Under the pieces are notes generated by a model, which worked only from the letters and a program-made list of their open reading frames with translations, was not told the origin of the DNA and searched no databases. Position numbers and translations under genes: made by a program. Below, one piece after another: positions 52,109 through 59,939 of a stretch of 64,000 nucleotides of DNA (the stretch's first letter is position 1; each line of letters opens with the position of its first letter). This stretch comes from an uncultured Bacteroidia bacterium (lineage in GTDB: Bacteria; Bacteroidota; Bacteroidia; Bacteroidales; UBA932): contig CADBRH010000035.1 in the NCBI GenBank assembly GCA_902797035.1, positions 62,001 through 126,000 on the forward strand. Reading direction: 5' to 3'.

Positions 52109-52554
52109 TTCCAAATTCTTTTATGTATAACCACTAACACTTTCCGTATCGGTAGAAGAAGGCGCCAAATCCTCCCTTTGCCAGGCTTGACTCTTCTTCC
52201 GCTCTCTTTATGGATCTCACTCACGATACCTTTCACGTCATCAACGACGCAACGCTCGGTTCCCTTGACATTACCATCACCCATCAGAGTGAGGCGAGAG
52301 CCTTCAACCATGATCACTCGGTGCATGATATATCTTCCCTTAACCATCGCCAGGACTATGTCCCCGACTTCCGGCGATCGGCTGAGCGATGTCAAGACCA
52401 CACTGTCCCTGCCGCCTATGATGAAAGGACGCATGCTGTCGCCTTTAGGTGTTATCCGGACCTCTTTCCCCTCCTTGAGGAAAGACTCGACCAAATTGAA
52501 ATAATTCTTAAGCTCCAGAAACCGGACTTCTGTGACTTGAGGTATCTTATCCAT
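52105..52554 (-). CDS. S24/S26 family peptidase, signal-peptidase-like
   Basis: This 149-residue protein has the serine motif PKGDSMRPFIIGG. It continues with SPEVGDIVLAMVKGRYIMHRVI and LTLMGDGNVKGTERC. The HRV block with downstream GDxN is the pattern of archaeal/ER-type signal peptidases, in which a histidine replaces the catalytic lysine. There is no N-terminal transmembrane helix. A hydrophobic, basic C-terminus (IWRLLLPIRKVLVVIHKRIWK) could associate with the membrane. The start overlaps the end of the kinase gene by 8 bases. It may be the leader protease of the operon. Confidence 0.8.
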   Translation of the reverse strand: MDKIPQVTEVRFLELKNYFNLVESFLKEGKEVRITPKGDSMRPFIIGGRDSVVLTSLSRSPEVGDIVLAMVKGRYIMHRVIMVEGSRLTLMGDGNVKGTERCVVDDVKGIVSEIHKESGRRVKPGKGRIWRLLLPIRKVLVVIHKRIWK

Positions 52555-53422
52555 GGCCTATAACCTCTTTGGAGCAAACAATGGCGGCGTTGTCGTCAGG
52601 CAGGCAGTCCAGCAGGTAGGAAGGTACTTTCTCAACCACGGCGGAGACAGTCGCGAAAAGGCCGTCCGCGACACTTTTGATGGCCCTTAAGCCAGAGGAT
52701 GATGAATATAATGACGCGAAGGCGTCGATGACCTCCATACGGTGGATGGCGTCATGAGGGGCCCTGTTGATCCTGACTATCGCCCCCACAGGGAAATCCC
52801 TGGCGATATAACATGGAGTCTTGCCGCTCCACGGGGTCCCGAAAACCCTCGGCACCCCGTCAACGATCCTGATGACAGGGTTGTCGTCATTCAGGAGTCT
52901 GGATCCGGGGATATTCTTAAGCCACAGACGGCTGTGAGTGCTTTTCCCGGTGCCGCTTTTCCCGAGGAACAGGAAGCCCTTGCCCTCATTCACCACGCAG
53001 GAGGCGTGAATCTCTATCGTGTCCAAAGCGGCGGTCCTGAAAGCGTACAGAAGCATCAGGGCGTTATTAATGCAGAAGACCTTGTCCGAAACGGTCGTCA
53101 GGCGTCCGGCCGAGAAATCCCCGGACACTATCATCCTGCCGGATATATCCTGATGGCCGAAAGGAGCCAACTCGAAAAGATAACCCCCATCCACGGTGTA
53201 AATGTCTATTCTCTGCTCCATGGTCTCGGGCTTGGAAAGATACAAATCCCTCTTTCCGGACATTTCAAAACCCTGAACTAGTTCCAGCGAGAAAAGGACC
53301 TCCCCTGTCCCGCTGACAACGAAGGGTTCATAGTTAGCTAGACTGTCCCATGTGTTGTCCCCTTCCTCAAGAGACAACGAGAAAAGATGCCCGGCGACAC
53401 AGTATGTCTTTTTCACCGCCAT
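52547..53422 (-). CDS. HPr kinase/phosphorylase-like protein
   Basis: This 291-residue protein has a Walker A loop of the HprK type (GFLFLGKSGTGKSTHSRLWL) followed by SRLLNDDNPVIRI and FGTPWSGKTPCYIARDFPVGAIV. The N-terminal half is strand-rich. It lacks the full HPr-binding C-terminal region, so it belongs to the HprK-related serine kinases seen next to PqqD proteins and lasso-peptide genes, not to carbon regulation. The ATG at 53422 was chosen; the longer frame extends over the promoter. It is the first gene of the four-gene operon and has a TATATTTG box 19 bases upstream. Confidence 0.8.
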   Translation of the reverse strand: MAVKKTYCVAGHLFSLSLEEGDNTWDSLANYEPFVVSGTGEVLFSLELVQGFEMSGKRDLYLSKPETMEQRIDIYTVDGGYLFELAPFGHQDISGRMIVSGDFSAGRLTTVSDKVFCINNALMLLYAFRTAALDTIEIHASCVVNEGKGFLFLGKSGTGKSTHSRLWLKNIPGSRLLNDDNPVIRIVDGVPRVFGTPWSGKTPCYIARDFPVGAIVRINRAPHDAIHRMEVIDAFASLYSSSSGLRAIKSVADGLFATVSAVVEKVPSYLLDCLPDDNAAIVCSKEVIGHG

Positions 53423-53441
53423 GGATTGTGGATGCACACCA

Positions 53442-53449
53442 CAAATATA
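53442..53449 (-). promoter_or_regulatory. -7 promoter box TATATTTG for the HprK-like operon
   Basis: TATATTTG is an exact consensus match 19 bases before the ATG at 53422. The divergent antiporter gene has its own box 30 bases away. Confidence 0.45.
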
Positions 53450-53479
53450 GCAATAGTCGGGCAATCGATAAAATTTTAG

Positions 53480-53487
53480 TAAATTCG
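53480..53487 (+). promoter_or_regulatory. -7 promoter box TAAATTCG for the Kef-type gene
   Basis: TAAATTCG ends 7 bases before the ATG at 53495, so the leader would be very short or absent. Confidence 0.38.
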
Positions 53488-53494
53488 CGTATAT

Positions 53495-55756
53495 ATGTCC
53501 GAAGAACTGAACCTGGTGAAAGACCTCGCGGTCATCCTCATCTCCGCCGGTATATTCACGATAATCTCGAAGGCGTTGAAGCAGCCCCTCATCCTGGGCT
53601 ATATCATCGCCGGCTTCCTTATCGGCCCGAACATCGGTTTCTTCCCCGGCATCTCCAGCCAGGAGACGGTCCACCAATGGTCCGATATCGGCATAATCTT
53701 CCTCATGTTCGGCCTGGGGCTCGAGTTCAGTTTCAAGAAACTGATGAAGGTGGGGTCCAGCGCCATAGTGACCGGTCTCGTCAAATTCGTCGGGGTTTTC
53801 ATTCTCGGTTTCGTCTCGGCACAGGCATTGGGTTGGACATTGATGGAAAGCGTCTTCCTTGGAGGTCTGCTCTCCATGTCATCGACAATGGTCGTCATAA
53901 AGTCCTACGACGAGATGGGACTGAAAGACAAGCCGTACGCCGGCATGGTGTTCGGGACGCTAGTGGTCGAGGACCTGATCGCGATACTGCTGATGGTGCT
54001 CCTCTCGACAATGGCGGTCTCTCAGTCGTTCGCCGGGAAGGAGCTGATTCTCAATATCGTTAAGTTGGTCTTCTTCCTGCTGCTATGGTTCCTGGTCGGG
54101 ATATTCGTGATCCCTACAATCCTCAAGAAAGCCAAAAGATACCTCAGCGAGGAGATTCTCCTGATCGTGAGCATAGGCCTTTGCTTCTCAATGGTTGCCC
54201 TCGCCACGGCCGTCGGTTTCTCATCCGCCTTGGGAGCGTTCGTGATGGGTTCAATCCTCGCCGAAACCACCGAGAGCGAGCATATTGACAGGATAGTTGA
54301 ACCCATCAAGAATCTCTTCGGAGCCATCTTCTTCGTCTCGGTCGGAATGATGCTCTCCCCGGGAGTCATCGTTGAGCATTGGGCGCTTATCCTTCTCATC
54401 GCGATAATCGTCATCATATCCCACATCCTTTTCGCCGGAGCTGGAATGATAATTACCGGCAACAGCCTCTACAACTCGGTCCACACCGGATTCAGCCTCG
54501 CCCAACTCGGCGAGTTCGGATTCATCCTCGCCGGTGTGGGATGCTCGCTCGGTGTCATGAGAGAATTCATCTATCCGGTCATAATAGCGGTGTCCGTGAT
54601 CACCACGTTCACGACACCGTACATGATAAGACTCGCCGCCCCCTGCTTCCATCTTCTGAGCCGTAAACTTCCCGCGGCATGGATCGAGAGAATCGGCTCG
54701 TCCTCAAACGGCGGCTCAAGACACACGGCCGCCGAAGACAACGAGTGGAAGAAACTATTGACCGCCTGGTTCACAAGGATCCTCCTCTATGGGGTCATCA
54801 TACTCGCCATCTACATAGGCTCCAGGCTGTACCTCACTCCGCTTGTGGACAGGCTGCTCCCCCAGCTCGGTGAGACAGCCCGGAAACTCGTGTCAGCCGG
54901 GATCACCCTGGCCTTCATGGCCCCATTCCTTTTCGGGTTGGGAGTGCATTCCGGCTCTATCGGCAAGAGCGCCCCGAAACTCCTGAAAGAAAAGCCCGGA
55001 AATATTTGGCCCATAATGGGTTTGGTGCTGACACGCTCCTTCCTCGCCATCAGTGTTATCCTAGGTGTGCTGGCCACGTATTTCAATCTCGCGGGATGGA
55101 CTGTCCTCGCTATAATAATCGCCGGTATCGTGTTCATCTTCCTTTCCAGGAAATCAATGCACAAGTATTCCGGTCTGGAAAAGATATTTCTCCAGAATTA
55201 CAACGAGAGAGAGGAGAACGAGCGCCGGAGCAAACCGGTGAGCTCTTCCGTGAGGCAAAAACTCTCGACTTACGATGTCCGGACCGAGGCGTTCACAATA
55301 GCCCCGGAGTCCTCGTTCGCCGGCGCCAAGTTGATGGATCTTCCGCTCAGGGACCAGTCGGGCGCCAATATCATCAAGATCCAGCGAGGCTCGATGTCCA
55401 TTATCATCCCATCGGCTGACACGAAGGTATTCCCCGGCGACAGGCTTCTGGCTGTCGGCACCACCGATCAGCTTGAGAGGCTCAGGAACCTCATCTCTGA
55501 CTCTGTCTCCGATTCCGCTTCCGACTCGCCTGACGACGGGTTCGGCATCGAGCCCAGGACACTCACCGCGGATTCTTTCCTCACAGGGAAAACCCTAAGG
55601 AGCGCCGGTTTGAGGAAATACCAGTGCATGGTCATCAGCGTCCTAAGGGGCGACCATTTCATCACCAATCCGGAGCCGGACATGGTGTTCCAGGAAGGGG
55701 ACACCGTATGGGTCGCGGGAGTGATAGCCAACATTGAGGCCGGCTGGGGCGATTAG
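53495..55756 (+). CDS. Kef/CPA2-type cation:proton antiporter with two TrkA-C domains
   Basis: This 753-residue protein has a CPA2 antiporter domain of about 12 helices (residues 1-400): AGFLIGPNIGFFPGISSQ, FLMFGLGLEFSFKKLMKVG, GGLLSMSSTMVVIKSYDE, VAL​ATAVGFSSALGAFVMGSILAE-like sequence and FSLAQLGEFGFILAGVG. Additional helices follow at about 425-570. The C-terminal part holds two TrkA-C domains (FAGAKLMDLPLRDQSGANIIKIQRG and FLTGKTLRSAGLRKYQCMVISVLRG), with no TrkA-N nucleotide-binding domain. They are joined by a short Ser/Asp-rich linker (SDSVSDSASDSPDDG). The ion is probably potassium or sodium; this cannot be decided here. Confidence 0.88.
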   Translation: MSEELNLVKDLAVILISAGIFTIISKALKQPLILGYIIAGFLIGPNIGFFPGISSQETVHQWSDIGIIFLMFGLGLEFSFKKLMKVGSSAIVTGLVKFVGVFILGFVSAQALGWTLMESVFLGGLLSMSSTMVVIKSYDEMGLKDKPYAGMVFGTLVVEDLIAILLMVLLSTMAVSQSFAGKELILNIVKLVFFLLLWFLVGIFVIPTILKKAKRYLSEEILLIVSIGLCFSMVALATAVGFSSALGAFVMGSILAETTESEHIDRIVEPIKNLFGAIFFVSVGMMLSPGVIVEHWALILLIAIIVIISHILFAGAGMIITGNSLYNSVHTGFSLAQLGEFGFILAGVGCSLGVMREFIYPVIIAVSVITTFTTPYMIRLAAPCFHLLSRKLPAAWIERIGSSSNGGSRHTAAEDNEWKKLLTAWFTRILLYGVIILAIYIGSRLYLTPLVDRLLPQLGETARKLVSAGITLAFMAPFLFGLGVHSGSIGKSAPKLLKEKPGNIWPIMGLVLTRSFLAISVILGVLATYFNLAGWTVLAIIIAGIVFIFLSRKSMHKYSGLEKIFLQNYNEREENERRSKPVSSSVRQKLSTYDVRTEAFTIAPESSFAGAKLMDLPLRDQSGANIIKIQRGSMSIIIPSADTKVFPGDRLLAVGTTDQLERLRNLISDSVSDSASDSPDDGFGIEPRTLTADSFLTGKTLRSAGLRKYQCMVISVLRGDHFITNPEPDMVFQEGDTVWVAGVIANIEAGWGD

Positions 55757-55774
55757 CAGACACAATTGACCTGT

Positions 55775-57070
55775 ATGAGACGAACTGACATAACTCCCCT
55801 GAAAATAAACGGCTGGCTCGCGTTGAGCCCGCTCGCGGTCTTTCTCTCGACATATCTTATAACGTCGCTTGTCTGCCGCGACTTTTACAAGGTCCCGGTG
55901 TCCGCCGCTTTCCTGCTCGCCTCAATCTATGCTGTCTTGGTCACTCCAGGACGTCTGCCTGACAGGATCGGGGTATTCTCATCCGGAGCCGGGGACAAGA
56001 ATGTCCTGATGATGATTTGGATATTCATCCTCGCCGGCGCTTTCGCCTCAACCGCGAAAGCTATAGGAAGCGTCGAGGCCACAGTCAATCTCACCTTGAT
56101 GATACTTCCGGGGAAACTGATCCTGGCCGGGCTGTTCCTAGCCGCCTGTTTCATCTCGATGTCCATCGGCACAAGCGTAGGGACAATCGTCGCCCTGCTT
56201 CCTATCGCCACGGGGATATCCTCGCAAGCGGAAATATCCCTGCCTATGCTCACAGCCCTCATCGTGGGAGGAGCGTTCTTTGGGGACAACCTGTCATTCA
56301 TCTCCGACACGACGATAGCCGCCACCACGACCCAGGGCTGCTCCATGTCGGACAAGTTCAAAGCGAATATCCGGATCGCCGGGCCGGCCGCGTTGATCGT
56401 GATGGTGATCTATGTCTTCATCGGGCTGAATCTTGACGCGCACCCGGCGATCGGAGAGGTCAACATACTGAAGCTCATCCCCTACCTATCAGTGATCATT
56501 CTCGCCATAATGGGAATAAACGTCCTAGCTGTTCTGACCATCGGCCTCTGCCTTTGCGGAGTGATCGGATTCGCCGACGGGATGACCTGGAGCGGTTTTC
56601 TTGTGAATATCGGTGATGGTATAGCCGGGATGGGAGACTTGATAATAGTCACCATGCTCGCGGGAGGCATGCTTGAGATTATCCGCCATAACGGTGGTAT
56701 CGACCTGATAATAAAAGGATTGACCAAGGGAGTGAGAGGGCGCCGCGGAGCCGAGTTCAGCATTGCTGGCCTGGTGGGGCTCTCCAATGTTTGCACGGCC
56801 AACAACACCATAGCCATCCTCACTACAGGAAATATCGCCAAGGATATCTCTGCCAGGTTCGGAGTCGATCCCAGAAAGAGCGCCAGCATCCTGGACACAT
56901 TCTCCTGCGTGGTACAAGGTTTACTTCCCTATGGAGCCCAGCTGCTTATGGCCTCAAGTTTCTCAGGGGTACCCTCAACATCCATCATCCCGTACCTTTA
57001 TTATCCCCTCACCCTGGCCGTCGTGGCCTTCTTGTCAATAATCCTCCGGTTCCCGAAGAAATACTCATAA
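55775..57070 (+). CDS. NhaC-type sodium/proton antiporter family protein
   Basis: This 431-residue membrane protein matches the NhaC-like antiporter group. It has AACFISMSIGTSVGTIVALLP, GGAFFGDNLSFISDTTIAATTTQGCSM (the conserved FGDxxSPxSDTT-like signature), MAGGMLEI-type helices and LSNVCTANNTIAILTTGNIAKDI. About 11 helices are visible. The ATG at 55775 was preferred to a TTG three codons upstream. It lies 18 bases after the Kef-type gene and 4 bases before the DAACS gene, so the three transporters are probably co-expressed. Confidence 0.88.
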   Translation: MRRTDITPLKINGWLALSPLAVFLSTYLITSLVCRDFYKVPVSAAFLLASIYAVLVTPGRLPDRIGVFSSGAGDKNVLMMIWIFILAGAFASTAKAIGSVEATVNLTLMILPGKLILAGLFLAACFISMSIGTSVGTIVALLPIATGISSQAEISLPMLTALIVGGAFFGDNLSFISDTTIAATTTQGCSMSDKFKANIRIAGPAALIVMVIYVFIGLNLDAHPAIGEVNILKLIPYLSVIILAIMGINVLAVLTIGLCLCGVIGFADGMTWSGFLVNIGDGIAGMGDLIIVTMLAGGMLEIIRHNGGIDLIIKGLTKGVRGRRGAEFSIAGLVGLSNVCTANNTIAILTTGNIAKDISARFGVDPRKSASILDTFSCVVQGLLPYGAQLLMASSFSGVPSTSIIPYLYYPLTLAVVAFLSIILRFPKKYS

Positions 57071-57074
57071 CACC

Positions 57075-58235
57075 GTGAAAAAGAATATCCGCCTCGGGCT
57101 GCTGCCCCGCATCATCATCGCGATCATCCTCGGCATCGTGATAGGCCTCTTCCTGCCCAAACCGATCGTCAGGGTTTTCGTCACGTTCAACGGAATATTC
57201 AGCAACTTCCTCCAGTTCCTGATCCCGCTGATCATCATCGGGCTGGTCACTCCGGCCATATCCGACATCGGGAAGGGAGCCGGGAGACTCCTGCTCATCA
57301 CGGTGATCATAGCCTACTGTGACACAGTGTTCGCCGGTCTGCTCTCCTACGGTACAAGCGTCACGGTTTTCCCGAGACTGATTGGTGAGGCGGGACCTTC
57401 ATCCGTGGCCGAATTCGAGAATCTGGAGCCATTTTTCACCATCCAGATCCCTCCTATGGTCGATGTCATGGCGTCTCTTGTCTTCGCCTTCACTTTAGGC
57501 CTCGGGATGGCGTTCTTCGGTTCACCGACACTTAAGAGATTCGCCGACGAGTTCAAGGAGATTATCGTCAAGACAATCGAGGTTGTCATCATCCCGCTGC
57601 TGCCGGTCTATATTTTCGGCATATTCCTCAGCATGACCCACACAGGGCAGGCGCTGCAGGTAATCAAGGTGTTCATCTCCATCATCGGGGTGATATTCAT
57701 CCTGCATGTCTTCCTGCTTGTCCTTCAGTATTGCGTGGCCGGAGGGATAGTCAAGCGCAACCCCTTCAAACTGCTCGGGAAGATGCTCCCGGCCTATTTC
57801 ACCGCCCTCGGGACCTCCTCCTCGGCCGCCACTATCCCCGTGACCCTGGAATGTGCCAAAAGGAACGGTGTGAGCGACGAGATCGCCGGATTCACCGTTC
57901 CTCTCTGCGCCACGATACACCTCTCCGGAAGTTGCCTCAAAATCACAGCCTGCGCCGTCGCGCTGATGATGATGCGGGGGATGCCGTTCGATTTCTGGAT
58001 GTTCCTCGGCTTCATCATGATGCTTGGAGTGATGATGGTGGCCGCCCCCGGGGTACCTGGGGGAGCGATAATGGCCGCCCTCGGAGTGCTGGCGGCCATG
58101 TTAGGTTTCGGTGAGCAGGAGCAGGCTTTGATGATAGCCCTCTACATCACCATGGATAATTTCGGGACGGCTTGCAACGTCACAGGTGACGGCGCGATAG
58201 CCCTTGTCATGGACAAGATTTTCCGGAAGGGCTAA
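57075..58235 (+). CDS. Dicarboxylate/amino acid:cation symporter (DAACS family)
   Basis: This 386-residue transporter fits the glutamate/aspartate or dicarboxylate symporter family. It contains IFSNFLQFLIPLIIIGLVTPAISDIGKGAG, AYFTALGTSSSAATIPVTLECAKRNGV (the serine-rich hairpin) and CATIHLSGSCLKITACAVALM. The C-terminal block VPGGAIMAALGVLAAMLGFG ends with ITMDNFGTACNVTGDGAIALVMDK. The start is a GTG at 57075, 4 bases after the antiporter stop. The substrate (glutamate, aspartate, serine or C4-dicarboxylate) is not resolved. Confidence 0.9.
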   Translation: MKKNIRLGLLPRIIIAIILGIVIGLFLPKPIVRVFVTFNGIFSNFLQFLIPLIIIGLVTPAISDIGKGAGRLLLITVIIAYCDTVFAGLLSYGTSVTVFPRLIGEAGPSSVAEFENLEPFFTIQIPPMVDVMASLVFAFTLGLGMAFFGSPTLKRFADEFKEIIVKTIEVVIIPLLPVYIFGIFLSMTHTGQALQVIKVFISIIGVIFILHVFLLVLQYCVAGGIVKRNPFKLLGKMLPAYFTALGTSSSAATIPVTLECAKRNGVSDEIAGFTVPLCATIHLSGSCLKITACAVALMMMRGMPFDFWMFLGFIMMLGVMMVAAPGVPGGAIMAALGVLAAMLGFGEQEQALMIALYITMDNFGTACNVTGDGAIALVMDKIFRKG

Positions 58236-58243
58236 GGCTCTTT

Positions 58244-58828
58244 TCAGAATCCTCCAGGACCCCCACCGGGGCCGCCGAATCCGCCAGGTCCTCCGGGACC
58301 GCCGAATCTACCTGGTCCGCCAGGACCACCAAAGCCACCGGGACCGCGTCCCTGAGGACGGCGGTTCTTGTTCTCCTGATAGGCCTTGAACTGATCCTCG
58401 GTCAGGATTTCCTTTAGCTCGTTCTCATAGGCCTCCATCGCGGCCTGGGCCTCGTCGGCGGCCTTAGCCTCCTCTTCTTTCTTTTGGGCTTTCTTGGCCT
58501 TCTTGGCGGCCTTCTTGGCAGCCTTAGGATCGGTGTCAGGATTGACTTCCACCTTTTGCTCCTCCTGAGGATTTCTTGGAGGTCTTCCCATACCGGGGCC
58601 GCCGCCGGGCCTCATCATAGATATGGGATACTTCTTGTTAAGCTCAAGGAGCTTGGCAGTCTGGGTCTCGTCAAGACCGAGCTGCTGAGCCATGCGATCG
58701 GTACGCATCTGGGCCATCTGCTCATCATCGAACATCCTGCCCTGAGGCGGGCCCTGGGGGAAGTCCTGGGCCGCCGCGCCGATGGAGAGCGCCAAAGCCG
58801 CGGCCATAATGATAATACTCTTTCTCAT
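58244..58828 (-). CDS. DUF4890-like periplasmic protein with Gly/Pro-rich tail
   Basis: This 194-residue protein has a signal peptide (IIIMAAALALSIGAAAQ) and a helical core with Spy/CpxP-like character (MFDDEQMAQMRTDRMAQQLG, TQTAKLLELNKKYPISMM). A lysine/alanine-rich charged helix follows (KAAKKAAKKAKKAQKKEEEA), then ILTEDQFKAYQENKN. It closes with a low-complexity tail of repeated GGPGG units (about 35 residues of G, P and F). The core resembles DUF4890 proteins, thought to be periplasmic stress or chaperone-like factors. The tail is unusual. Its end is 8 bases from the convergent DAACS gene. Confidence 0.72.
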   Translation of the reverse strand: MRKSIIIMAAALALSIGAAAQDFPQGPPQGRMFDDEQMAQMRTDRMAQQLGLDETQTAKLLELNKKYPISMMRPGGGPGMGRPPRNPQEEQKVEVNPDTDPKAAKKAAKKAKKAQKKEEEAKAADEAQAAMEAYENELKEILTEDQFKAYQENKNRRPQGRGPGGFGGPGGPGRFGGPGGPGGFGGPGGGPGGF

Positions 58829-58906
58829 GCTGATTGAATTATTGTGTGTGATCGTTCTCGTCTCGCGACCATTTTTTTGACAAGAAAGAGGTTAATAGGT
58901 TTAAAA

Positions 58907-59728
58907 TCAGGAATACATCTTTCCAAGCACCCAGAGGACGACGCCCTGGGGGAAGCGGCGGATCACCCACACGAGGAAGCTGTAGATGAATGTCGGTGTG
59001 ACCTCTGGCCTCATGCGGCGCCTTCGCAACTGGCGGAGAATCGCCTTGCCGATAACCTCGGGCTCCATCCCTTCCCTCTCGTCTTTGGACATGGCCTCGA
59101 CCCCCTTGACGGTATATTCATAATACGGGGAATTCTTATCAGTGGCCTTGACAGCGACTTTCCGGGCGGCGGTGAAACCGGTCCTGACATCTCCAGGCAT
59201 CACGGAACAGCATTGGATCCCGAACCGGCGTGTCTCGATCGCCAGAGCCTTCGTGAGATTCAATATCCCTGCCTTGACAGCGGAGTAGAAACCTTGATAA
59301 GGCAGCGGGGCGACAGCGGCCACCGACGACACAGTAACTATCCTGCCCCTCCTCTGTTTCCTGAATACAGGAAGACACGCGTCGATGGTCTTCACGACTC
59401 CGTAAAAAGTGGTCTGGAACTGGACCTGAACCTCATCGATGGATGTCTCCTCGATAGGCCCGGCTATTCCGTTGCCGGCGTTGCAGACCACCGCATCCAA
59501 CCCGCCGCGCTCCCCTATTATCCTAGACACCACAGAGGCGATGGCGGCCTCGTCATTGACATCCATAACCACAGGGATAATCGTACCGTTCCCTGAGACC
59601 TCGGGGGCCTTGCCGCTCCTCGAGGCGGCGTACACTGTCATCCCGGCCTCGGCCAGAAGCCTAGCGGTAGCGGCTCCGATACCCCCGCTCCCGCCGGTGA
59701 GCAGCACGGTCTTCACTTGTTCTTTCAT
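58907..59728 (-). CDS. Short-chain dehydrogenase/reductase
   Basis: This 273-residue SDR enzyme has the cofactor motif TGGSGGIGAATARLL (TGxxxGIG), NAGNG, a catalytic Ser in VTVSSVAAVAPL and the YQGFYSAVKAGI (YxxxK) pair. These are classical SDR features. An Asp/Arg pattern that would separate NADH from NADPH use is not clear. The C-terminus has an amphipathic or membrane-associated stretch (TFIYSFLVWVIRRFPQGVVLWVLG), seen in SDRs of lipid metabolism. Substrate unknown. It is transcribed away from the inverted-repeat element. Confidence 0.88.
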   Translation of the reverse strand: MKEQVKTVLLTGGSGGIGAATARLLAEAGMTVYAASRSGKAPEVSGNGTIIPVVMDVNDEAAIASVVSRIIGERGGLDAVVCNAGNGIAGPIEETSIDEVQVQFQTTFYGVVKTIDACLPVFRKQRRGRIVTVSSVAAVAPLPYQGFYSAVKAGILNLTKALAIETRRFGIQCCSVMPGDVRTGFTAARKVAVKATDKNSPYYEYTVKGVEAMSKDEREGMEPEVIGKAILRQLRRRRMRPEVTPTFIYSFLVWVIRRFPQGVVLWVLGKMYS

Positions 59729-59732
59729 ATTG

Positions 59733-59740
59733 TAAATATA
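59733..59740 (-). promoter_or_regulatory. Possible -7 box TATATTTA for the SDR gene
   Basis: TATATTTA matches the consensus except for the last base and lies 4 bases before the ATG at 59728, which would give a leaderless message. Confidence 0.25.
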
Positions 59741-59784
59741 ACGTTTTTTTCACTTTGCAACCCGGTTGCGTCGTGATTTTCTGA

Positions 59785-59920
59785 CCTTTGTCCCTAGAGG
59801 GAGCCTCCATCCCCCAACCGCCGCTTCGCGGCCCCACCGCTCGCTTCGCTCCGGTCCCCCCTCTTAACGTGCCGAGGGTGGCAGTGGTTGGGGGACGGAG
59901 CCCCTCCAGGAGACAAAAGG
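59785..59920. repeat. Inverted-repeat (MITE/REP-like) element between SDR and P-type ATPase genes
   Basis: Two arms of about 35 bases, 59785-59819 (beginning CCTTTGTC, ending CATCCCCCAACC) and 59886-59920 (beginning GGTTGGGGGACGGAGC, ending GACAAAAGG), are inverse copies with several mismatches. The 66-base centre holds CGCTTCGCGG and CGCTTCGCTCC short palindromes. The element could fold into one long hairpin. No transposase is present, so it would be a non-autonomous palindromic element. It fills most of the otherwise empty gap 59729-59939. Confidence 0.65.
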
Positions 59921-59939
59921 ATACAAATGAACATAAAAC

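Noticed and set aside
53423..53677. An 85-residue N-terminal extension of the HprK-like kinase
   Set aside because: It would run through the promoter and into the divergent Kef-type gene. The conserved product starts at 53422.
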